From Liquorilactobacillus sucicola DSM 21376 = JCM 15457 (GTDB lineage: Bacteria > Bacillota > Bacilli > Lactobacillales > Lactobacillaceae), in the NCBI RefSeq assembly GCF_000612445.1, contig NZ_BALC01000003.1:310001-374000 (forward strand): 64,000 bases of DNA. The letters run 5' to 3'. How positions within the stretch are numbered: position 1 is the stretch's first letter; every line of letters begins with the position of its first letter. The position numbers and the translations under genes are program-made. The notes below the pieces were generated by a model. That model did not search any database. It was given only the letters and a program-made list of their open reading frames with translations, and was not told where the DNA came from. This document shows positions 58,041 to 64,000 of the stretch, piece after piece.

Positions 58041-58802
58041 ATGGAACAACAACAATTATTGAAGCTCCTGCAGAATGTTGCACAGCAGACTTTAACTCCG
58101 GAAGCAGCAATTGAAAGTTTGAGTAAGGATAATTTTGAAGAGTTGAATTATGCCAAAATCGATACTGCGCGAGTTCGAAGGACGGGGTATCCAGAAGTTA
58201 TCTACGGTGCAGGCAAAACGGCAGAACAAATTAGTGGCATTATCAAAGTTATGAAAGGTCACCAAAAGGCGATCCTAGCAACGCGAGTGGAGCAAGACAA
58301 GGCAACAGCAGTTTTACAGGAGTTGCCCTCTTTAAAGTATGATGCTGTATCACAGACATTGACGACTGTTGATGAGAAGACAGCGAGTGTTGGAAATATT
58401 GCGATTGTTACTGCTGGAACATCTGATATAAGAATAGCCGAAGAAGCAGCTGTCACTGCCGAAATTTTTGGAAATCATGTTACACGAATATATGATGTTG
58501 GCGTTGCAGGAATACACCGCTTGTTCGCCAAGATTGATGTTATCAGACAGGCTAATGTGGTAATTGTGATAGCCGGAATGGAAGGCGCACTACCTAGTGT
58601 AGTTGGCGGATTGGTTGATCATCCAGTAATAGCAGTACCAACGAGCGTTGGTTATGGCAGTAATCTTGGTGGAATGACACCACTGCTTACGATGTTGAAT
58701 AGCTGTGCTGCAGGTATTAGTGTCGTCAATATAGATAATGGCTTTGGGGCTGCCTACAATGCAAGTATGATCAATCGGCTGATAGATAAGGGGCACATAT
58801 GA
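58041..58802 (+). CDS. larB: Nickel-pincer cofactor biosynthesis protein LarB
   Basis: A 253-residue LarB, which carboxylates and hydrolyses nicotinic acid adenine dinucleotide, the first step of the pincer cofactor. The N-terminal part contains [28 protein letters not shown] (quoted as [13 protein letters not shown] and [12 protein letters not shown]); the AIR-carboxylase-like C-terminal domain ends with the reactive C222 in MLNSCAAGI. It begins one base after the larA stop and overlaps larC by four bases. Confidence 0.94.
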   Translation: MEQQQLLKLLQNVAQQTLTPEAAIESLSKDNFEELNYAKIDTARVRRTGYPEVIYGAGKTAEQISGIIKVMKGHQKAILATRVEQDKATAVLQELPSLKYDAVSQTLTTVDEKTASVGNIAIVTAGTSDIRIAEEAAVTAEIFGNHVTRIYDVGVAGIHRLFAKIDVIRQANVVIVIAGMEGALPSVVGGLVDHPVIAVPTSVGYGSNLGGMTPLLTMLNSCAAGISVVNIDNGFGAAYNASMINRLIDKGHI

Positions 58803-60030
58803 AAACTTTAGTTTTAGATGCTTTTTCTGGGATCAGCGGCGACATGTTCTTAGGTGCAATGTTCGACCTAGGTCTAGAGCGAGATGAATTTGAAAAACAG
58901 TTGAGCAAATTGAAAGTTGCGGGATATCGAATAACAGTTCAAAGAACAGCACGTTCAAGTATCACGGGAACTGATTTTGATGTTGTTTTAGAAGGGAATG
59001 CACCTAAAGATCAAGGCTTCTCTGAGCATGAACACCATCACCATGGACGCAACTTCATGATGATCAGACATTTGATATCAAAGAGTGATTTGAAAGAAAC
59101 TATCAAAAAAAGATCTATTGATATGTTTGAGCAGATCGCACGGGCAGAAGCTAAAGTACATGGCAAAGAATTGGCGGATATTCACTTTCATGAGGTGGGA
59201 GCTTTAGACTCGATAGTTGATATCGTCGGGGCTGCTATTGCTGTTGAAATGCTGCATATCGACAGATGCGTTATCAACAATTTAGCTGATGGAGTTGGAA
59301 CAATCAAAATCGCACATGGAATCGTCCCGGTTCCTGTGCCTGCCGTATTACAAATGCAATTAAACACAGCAATTCCTATTCAGAAGCGTTTTGATGTTCA
59401 TACCGAATTAATAACACCGACAGGAATGGCACTTGTGAAGTGCTTGGGGAATGAATTCAATAGTTCTACTGCAACAGGTGTCCTTGAAAATACTGGGTAT
59501 GGTTTTGGAAAGCGTGATACGGGCAGCCTGAATGCTTTGAGGGCTAGTTTGTATAATTCAAAGTTGAGTCAGCAGGAAATAGCGAAGACAGATGACCATG
59601 TACTGTGTTTGGAAACAAATTTAGACGACGCTACTGGGCAACAACTGGCAGCAGCGATCAAGGGTGCACTTGAGTTGGGGGCAAAAGATGCTTGGGCGGA
59701 GCCAATCATAATGAAAAAAGGCAGGCCAGCTATAAATTATGTTTATTGACAGCGACTACGCAGCAAGAATTGTTCGCTAGTTTTTTGTTCCAACACACCT
59801 CAGCGATTGGGTTGCGGGTACATCCATTACAGCGTGAAATTATGGAAAGAAAGTTGAAAAAGGTCAAAACGCCATATGGAGAAGTAGGAGTAAAAGAATT
59901 AACTTATCATGGGGTAAAAAAATTTTCTGTAGAATATGATGATCTAATGAAATGTTCACAGAAGACTGCAGAAGAGCCTGAGAAGATAAGGTTAGCTGCC
60001 TTGCAGGAAATTGAAAATAAAGGGGAATAG
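58799..60030 (+). CDS. larC: Nickel insertion protein LarC, encoded as larC1/larC2 with -1 frame change
   Basis: LarC is a CTP-dependent nickel insertase. The first frame (58799-59749) has [16 protein letters not shown], a His-rich loop [27 protein letters not shown] and ends [12 protein letters not shown]. The second frame (-1 relative) reads [18 protein letters not shown] and ends at 60030. In the family KKGRPA is followed by a short step to KL.VL, so the change falls near 59714-59726 (GGCCAGCTATAAA). L. plantarum LarC is also encoded as larC1 and larC2 and joined by programmed ribosomal frameshifting, so this split may be functional. An A6 run at 59713-59718 is the nearest obvious slippery tract. 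An indel error is the alternative. Confidence 0.88.
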
Positions 60031-60034
60031 TACG

Positions 60035-60871
60035 ATGGAAACTTTCATGGAAAAAGAAGATAAATTACAAAATATTTTAGCTGGTTATAACAAAGTGGTT
60101 GTGGGTTTTTCTGGTGGAATTGACTCTACCCTTGTGTTGAAAGAAGCAGCTGATATTTTAGGTAAGAAAAATGTATTGGCGATTGTTGCAAATTCAGAAC
60201 TTTTTACTGACGAGGAATATAACAAGGCTATTGCTTTGGCACAAGAATTGGACGTTCAAGTTAATGGGATTGAACTAGACTATTTAGCTGATGAGAACAT
60301 CAGCAACAACACACCTCAATCTTGGTACTATATGAAAAAAATGTTTTATAGCGCACTTAATAAAGTTGCAGCTGATTTTAATGCAGATGCAGTTTTAGAT
60401 GGGATGATTATGGACGATAATACTGATTTTCGTCCTGGATTAAGAGCTAGGGATGAAGCTAAAGCGGTATCGGTTTTGCAAAAAGCGGATATTTATAAAA
60501 CAGATGTGCGTAAAATTGCCAAAAAATTAGGCTTAAATAATTGGAATAAGGTTGCCTCTTGTTCAGTTTCCTCGCGCTTCCCATATTATACAAAATTGGA
60601 TAGCAAAAAAATTGCTAGAGTCATGGATGCTGAGGCGTATTTGCGAGGTTTAGGTTTTTCAACGGTACGTGTTAGAGTTCATGGGACTGTTGCACGTGTG
60701 GAAGTACCAACAGATTCATTTGCTGGATTTATGTCATTAAGAGAAAAAATTAATAATAAACTGTTGAAATTGGGTTATGAATTTGTAACACTCGATCTCA
60801 GCGGCTTCGAAAGTGGAAGAATGAATGAAGTACTTTCTGAAAATACTAAGAAGAAAGTGTTGGTGGGATAA
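60035..60871 (+). CDS. larE: Sulfur transferase LarE of nickel-pincer cofactor biosynthesis
   Basis: A 278-residue LarE with the PP-loop SGGIDST (26-32). The sacrificial cysteine C176 in KVASCSVSSRFPY is present, so this is the single-cysteine type that donates its own sulfur and becomes dehydroalanine. Its numbering matches the L. plantarum enzyme. ATG 60035 has AGGGGAA about eight bases upstream. It lies between larC and larD; in L. plantarum the order is larD then larE, so the last two genes are swapped here. Confidence 0.94.
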   Translation: METFMEKEDKLQNILAGYNKVVVGFSGGIDSTLVLKEAADILGKKNVLAIVANSELFTDEEYNKAIALAQELDVQVNGIELDYLADENISNNTPQSWYYMKKMFYSALNKVAADFNADAVLDGMIMDDNTDFRPGLRARDEAKAVSVLQKADIYKTDVRKIAKKLGLNNWNKVASCSVSSRFPYYTKLDSKKIARVMDAEAYLRGLGFSTVRVRVHGTVARVEVPTDSFAGFMSLREKINNKLLKLGYEFVTLDLSGFESGRMNEVLSENTKKKVLVG

Positions 60872-60877
60872 AGGCAA

Positions 60878-61600
60878 ATGGATTATTCATTGTTAACGCG
60901 GTGTTTGGCAGAATTTTTTGGTACAGCGATTATGGTTGCTCTTGGTAATGGATCTGTTGCAAACGTTGAATTAAAGGGAACAAAAGGATTCCATGGTGGC
61001 TGGGTCCTAATTGGTTTTGGTTATGGAATAGGAGTCATGATTCCAGCTTTAATGTTCGCAACGGTTTCAGGAGCACAGATAAATCCTGCCTTTACAGTTG
61101 CCCTAGCCGTTACGGGGAGTTTCCCGTGGAGCGAAGTAGTGCCATATCTTGTTGCACAACTTTTAGGAGCTATTTTTGGTCAATTGATGATTGTTATTGC
61201 ATATAAGCCATATTATGCAAAAACGACAAACCCAGAAGCTATTTTAGGAACATTTGCGACAATTGATGCTGTTAACAGCAAGTTTAATGGTTTTGTAAAT
61301 GAATTTATCGGAACTTTTCTTCTGGTGTTCGGAGCATTGAGCATAACTGCAGATAAAGTTGATGCACGAGCAGATTTTATAGGTTTAGGTTTTTTAGTAA
61401 TGTGTCTGGTTATTTCTTTCGGTGGGCCAACAGGACCTGCACTAAATCCAGCACGTGATATTGGTCCGAGACTGCTGCATGCAGTTCTGCCATTTGAACA
61501 CAAGGGAAGTTCGCAGTTTAGTTACAGCTGGGTCCCAATTGTTGCTCCAATTTTAGGAGCAATTGTTGCTGCTGCAATTTCCAAAGCAATTTTTAACTAA
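60878..61600 (+). CDS. larD: Aquaglyceroporin LarD (lactic acid channel)
   Basis: A 240-residue MIP-family channel with six helices and the two pore motifs, NPA in GAQINPAFTVAL and NPA in GPALNPARDIGPR. LarD homologues conduct undissociated lactic acid, glycerol and water. It is the last lar gene, six bases after larE. Position and family support the lar assignment rather than a glycerol facilitator of a glp operon. Repeat copy R10 follows. Confidence 0.92.
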   Translation: MDYSLLTRCLAEFFGTAIMVALGNGSVANVELKGTKGFHGGWVLIGFGYGIGVMIPALMFATVSGAQINPAFTVALAVTGSFPWSEVVPYLVAQLLGAIFGQLMIVIAYKPYYAKTTNPEAILGTFATIDAVNSKFNGFVNEFIGTFLLVFGALSITADKVDARADFIGLGFLVMCLVISFGGPTGPALNPARDIGPRLLHAVLPFEHKGSSQFSYSWVPIVAPILGAIVAAAISKAIFN

Positions 61601-61667
61601 TTGAATAGTATCTAGCAGAAAGTTTTGAAAATTATTTTTTGCTAAAGGTGCACTGCGAAAGCAGCAC

Positions 61668-61830
61668 AAAGTCGGTAAATTTGAGTGCTAGCACGAAATT
61701 ACGCACATAACGAATGTTTTGTTATGAGCAATTCGAGGTAGACGAAGAATTTTGACTTATGAAACACGTGCATATGGAATAAATAGAGAAGCTGGGTTAA
61801 AAGTTAAATTTTAACCCAGCTTCCTTTTTG
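61668..61830 (-). repeat. Intergenic repeat copy R10 (full length)
   Basis: Reverse copy: GTCGGTAAATTTGAGTGCTAG, CATAACGAATGTTTTGTTATG, ATTCGAGGTAGACGAAG, TTTTGACTTATGAAACACG and the hairpin GAAGCTGGGTTAAAAG...TTTTAACCCAGCTTCC. The hairpin lies 3' of larD and can terminate it. Confidence 0.8.
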
Positions 61831-61929
61831 GATTGTGTGAATCAAGATGGTTCAACAGTCAAACCTCTTGGCCAAGCTAAGTGCTAGAAGGCTATTAACA
61901 CATTTTTTGGAAAATGGTTATAATTACTC

Positions 61930-61981
61930 TTTACATTTAGGCTGAAAAGCTTTATTATACAAATAGTAACCATTACTTTTT
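61930..61981 (+). promoter_or_regulatory. Promoter and Zur-like palindrome of the zinc-free ribosomal cluster
   Basis: TTTACA (61930-61935) and TATTAT (61953-61958) have a 17-base spacer. Right at the expected start point, AGTAA-CCA-TTACT (61964-61976), flanked by AAAT and TTTTT, matches the Zur box pattern GTAATNATTAC with few changes. Repression by a zinc sensor would fit the genes that follow. Confidence 0.5.
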
Positions 61982-61994
61982 AGGAGGGGATATT

Positions 61995-62159
61995 GTGGCA
62001 GTTCCAGCAAGAAAAACATCTAAAAGCCGCAAAAACAAACGACGTGCCCAACATAAAATAAAAGGACCCGCTGTTTATTGGAATCCAGAATTAGGCGAGT
62101 ATGTTGTAGGACATCGTGTTTCAGCTAAAGGTTTTTATAAAGGTAAGAAAGTAAACTAA
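61995..62159 (+). CDS. rpmF: 50S ribosomal protein L32, zinc-free (C-) form
   Basis: A 54-residue L32: [17 protein letters not shown] at the start and [18 protein letters not shown] at the end. The four zinc cysteines of the standard form are replaced ([15 protein letters not shown]), so it needs no zinc. Start is GTG at 61995 with GGAGGGG eight bases upstream. It begins a run of zinc-free ribosomal proteins, which bacteria use to spare zinc. Confidence 0.92.
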   Translation: MAVPARKTSKSRKNKRRAQHKIKGPAVYWNPELGEYVVGHRVSAKGFYKGKKVN

Positions 62160-62172
62160 GGGAGAGAAAGTT

Positions 62173-62322
62173 ATGCGTAAGAACATTGTGCTAGGTAATG
62201 CACAGACAAGAGAACGATTATATCTGACATCTAAAAATACACGTAATACACCAGAAAGATTAAAGTTGCTTAAATATTCTCCTAAGTTGAAGAAGAAAAT
62301 TTGGTTTACAGAGGTAAAATAA
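62173..62322 (+). CDS. rpmG: 50S ribosomal protein L33, zinc-free (C-) form
   Basis: A 49-residue L33: [20 protein letters not shown], then [19 protein letters not shown]. The CxxC pairs of zinc-binding L33 are absent. GGAGAGAAAG precedes the ATG. Its stop overlaps the start of rpsN by one base (TAATG). Confidence 0.92.
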   Translation: MRKNIVLGNAQTRERLYLTSKNTRNTPERLKLLKYSPKLKKKIWFTEVK

Positions 62323-62590
62323 TGGCAAAAAAATCAAAAATTGAAAAAGCAAAGAAAATAGAACTAACGGTTAGGAAGTATGAAGAGAAAAGATTGGCTT
62401 TGAAAAAGGCACATGACTACCAGGCCTTGAGCTACTACCGCGAAACGCTTCACCGACTCGGTTGCATAATCGCGATAAGTTTGATGGGCGTCCGCATGCA
62501 TATATGCGCAAATTTGGGATGTCGCGTTTAAGATTTCGTGAATTAGCACATAAGGGTCAAATACCTGGTGTACGTAAAGCCAGCTGGTAA
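62322..62590 (+). pseudogene. rpsN: 30S ribosomal protein S14, zinc-free form (frameshifted)
   Basis: An S14 of 89 residues if repaired. The first frame reads [20 protein letters not shown] and [10 protein letters not shown], then goes out of register; the correct continuation [46 protein letters not shown] is in the other frame to 62590. One missing base at about 62423-62430 explains it. The zinc-binding CxxC pattern of the standard S14 is absent. An S14 of this long zinc-free type normally accompanies a zinc-type copy in the main ribosomal operon. Confidence 0.9.
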
Positions 62591-62605
62591 TGGAGGAAAA
62601 CATAA

Positions 62606-62719
62606 ATGGCCAAGGAAATGGACCTCAGCAGTGCCTACCGTTATTTGAAGAGCCCTAACATCAAAACGCGTAAAACTGCATTGAAGGTTATTAAGGACTC
62701 TAAGAAAAGCAAAAAATGA
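62606..62719 (+). CDS. Small basic protein, 37 residues, linked to the zinc-free ribosomal cluster
   Basis: MAKEMDLSSAYRYLKSPNIK followed by TRKTALKVIKDSKKSKK. TGGAGGAAAA precedes the ATG by about eight bases. It is basic, helical in appearance and conserved-looking. From memory, very similar short proteins with SSAYRRLKSPN cores are labelled 'putative metal homeostasis protein' in lactic acid bacteria; I cannot verify this. It sits directly after rpsN and is probably in the same transcript. Confidence 0.75.
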   Translation: MAKEMDLSSAYRYLKSPNIKTRKTALKVIKDSKKSKK

Positions 62720-62720
62720 A

Positions 62721-62954
62721 TTGCTGAATGAAAAGTTGTTCAAATTAAAATATAGTTATTTTGGAGATGCAGACACTATTGCTGAGTCTTTGAAATCGGG
62801 TTTAACTGATTTCAAGATACAAGGCAAGTTGGTCTGCTTTTTTGCTGTATCTGTGAAAAAAATGAACCGGTTTTTTAATAAAGCGGTTAATTGTGATAAA
62901 GTACATATTAGTTATAGTTCTTATTCGTATCAGTTTAAAAAATCCGAAGCTTAA
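62721..62954 (+). CDS. Hypothetical protein, 77 residues
   Basis: An open frame from a TTG two bases after the previous stop, LNEKLFKLKYSYFGDADTIA through HISYSSYSYQFKKSEA. It has coding-like composition but no ribosome site, and the true start may lie elsewhere or the frame may be broken. No family is recognised. It is kept because it fills the gap between two supported genes on the same strand. Confidence 0.3.
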   Translation: MLNEKLFKLKYSYFGDADTIAESLKSGLTDFKIQGKLVCFFAVSVKKMNRFFNKAVNCDKVHISYSSYSYQFKKSEA

Positions 62955-62985
62955 ACTGATAAAAAGTTTTAGAGGGGGAGTACGT

Positions 62986-63384
62986 ATGTCGCTTTTTATT
63001 GATAGAGATAAGTTCAAAAAATATATGTTAAGTAAGGTGCCAGGAGCTCCATATGATGAAAGAAAAGTTTTGCTTTCAATAAACACCGTCAAATCAGCGC
63101 CGAAGATGAATTGTATCTATGTGAGCTCCGCTTTCTTTTTTGCAGCGCAATACCAGAGTAGTTTCGATACTTTTTCTAAGGATTTTTTCCTAACTAAACA
63201 GCAAATTCAACGAATGTATTTAAAGGATAAATTGATGTCAACCCAGTTGATCATCGAAACAAATGAGAAAATGAAGGACGGAAATAAAATAGTTTTAAAA
63301 ATGAACCTGCCAAAATTAAATCGAACCCCATGGCATATTGAAAATCTAAAACGAATTCGAAACAAATTGGAGATGGTTAAGTGA
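62986..63384 (+). CDS. Hypothetical protein, 132 residues
   Basis: Starts MSLFIDRDKFKKYMLSKVPG at an ATG with AGAGGGGGAG seven bases upstream, a very strong site. It is soluble, basic and rich in Lys; no membrane segment, cysteine motif or repeat is evident. Later text includes FFLTKQQIQRMYLKDKLM and KLNRTPWHIENLKRI. I do not recognise a family. It ends 16 bases before the LevR-type gene, so it may be linked with that regulator. Confidence 0.6.
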   Translation: MSLFIDRDKFKKYMLSKVPGAPYDERKVLLSINTVKSAPKMNCIYVSSAFFFAAQYQSSFDTFSKDFFLTKQQIQRMYLKDKLMSTQLIIETNEKMKDGNKIVLKMNLPKLNRTPWHIENLKRIRNKLEMVK

Positions 63385-63400
63385 AAAAGAGGTGTAAAAA

Positions 63401-64000
63401 TTGAAAAGGATTGAGAAAGTATACAATCATCTTTTTGATGTTTGGCGGCATTCGGACGAGAAAGAGATATTGGAACAGCAGGGGAGCTCAGCGACGGAAC
63501 TTGCAAAGGGTTTAGGATTGACTCGTTCCAATGTTTCTCTTGAATTGAACCGATTGGTAAGGGCGGGGAAAGTTTTAAAGGTCAAAACTTTCCCGGTACA
63601 TTATATCCCTGTTGAAATCGTACAGGAAAGGCTGGCTATTCAAAAGTTTGCCTATTTTGAAACTCCAAATTTGAGTCAGTTAGTTCGAAGTCAGGATAAG
63701 AAGGCAACGAGTACGGATGATTCAAAGAGCGATAAATCTGCAAGTAGTCCACAGTTTCAAGAAAAACAGCAAAAAAATCCGTTGCTGCAAATGATAGGCT
63801 ACAAGGGGAGCTTGCGCAAAGCGACCTCACAAGCGGAGGCAGCTATTATGTATCCGCCTCATGGCTTGCACATGATGCTGTTGGGCCAAACAGGAACAGG
63901 GAAAACTTATTTTGCAAATAAGATATATGAGTATGCTAGATACAAAAAAATTCTGAAGAAGGATGCGCCCCTTATTTCTTTCAATTGTGCAGATTACTAC
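63401..64000 (+). CDS. Sigma-54-dependent LevR/ManR-type activator, N-terminal part (cut by window end)
   Basis: The frame runs from TTG 63401 (AAGAGG eight bases upstream) off the right edge, 200 codons. The N terminus is a winged helix (SSATELAKGLGLTRSNVSLE, then LNRLVRAGKVLKVKTFPVHY). A charged linker and the AAA+ sigma-54-interaction domain follow, with Walker A LLGQTGTGKTYFANK at about residue 165. Proteins of this plan (LevR, ManR) activate mannose-class PTS operons with RpoN and are controlled by PTS phosphorylation through later PRD domains, which would lie outside the window. The TTG start was chosen from the ribosome site. Confidence 0.87.
   Translation, partial: MKRIEKVYNHLFDVWRHSDEKEILEQQGSSATELAKGLGLTRSNVSLELNRLVRAGKVLKVKTFPVHYIPVEIVQERLAIQKFAYFETPNLSQLVRSQDKKATSTDDSKSDKSASSPQFQEKQQKNPLLQMIGYKGSLRKATSQAEAAIMYPPHGLHMMLLGQTGTGKTYFANKIYEYARYKKILKKDAPLISFNCADYY

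Overview
The window is a low-GC, AT-rich chromosome segment from a lactic acid bacterium of the family Lactobacillaceae; the genus cannot be fixed from the sequence alone. The evidence is a casei-type gut (sorbitol) PTS operon, a complete lar (lactate racemase) locus with its Crp/Fnr regulator, T-box leaders on amino-acid genes, strong Shine-Dalgarno sites, cre-like sites, and transporter and DUF pairings common in lactobacilli. I saw no rRNA, no CRISPR array and no intact transposase, and I noticed no tRNA by eye.

Layout. 1-660: 3' end of adhE. 1.0-2.9 kb: a peptide-binding lipoprotein on the minus strand behind an attenuator-like leader with a 36-residue leader peptide. 3.1-8.4 kb: sorbitol operon gutFRMCBA. 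8.6-10.4 kb: T-box and brnQ. 10.4-13.9 kb: a LytTR/LiaF-like pair and a DUF2207 surface protein. 14.7-18.1 kb: osmolyte ABC transporter opuCABCD. 18.4-19.8 kb: ferritin, an OsmC protein and a 53-residue membrane protein. 20.4-22.7 kb: PadR envelope operon. 23-26 kb: APC and MATE transporters. 26.3-31.8 kb: sugar ABC transporter with a divergent ATPase gene and a solitary arginine deiminase. 32-34.6 kb: MetQ-like and MetA-like genes, divergent, each behind a T-box with a candidate Met specifier. 34.6-38 kb: YetF/DUF3290 and dhaKLM. 38-46 kb: YeiH with its LysR regulator and two divergent P-type ATPases. 46.6-48.4 kb: queuosine genes queF-queC-queT. 48.5-55.8 kb: amidase and two regulator/MFS exporter pairs. 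55.9-61.6 kb: larR and larABCED. 62-64 kb: zinc-free ribosomal protein paralogues (L32, L33, S14), a 37-residue basic protein, two unknown ORFs and the start of a LevR-type sigma-54 activator.

Two properties run through the whole window. First, ten otherwise healthy genes are broken by a single-base frameshift, mostly in or next to homopolymers (gutR, APC, malF-like, amidase, tetR, two MFS genes, larA, larC, rpsN). This points mainly to residual indel errors; larC is the exception, because its homologue in L. plantarum is known to be split and read by frameshifting. Second, a dispersed intergenic repeat (a terminator hairpin plus a roughly 100-bp imperfect palindrome ending in CCATAAGTC...GACTTATGG) occurs about nine times, with a second short palindrome family at three 3' ends.

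The most interesting regulatory observations are the leader-peptide attenuator upstream of the peptide-binding protein, the two-turn direct repeat upstream of the LytTR gene, the Zur-like palindrome in front of the zinc-free ribosomal cluster, and an iron-box-like palindrome in front of the 53-residue membrane protein.
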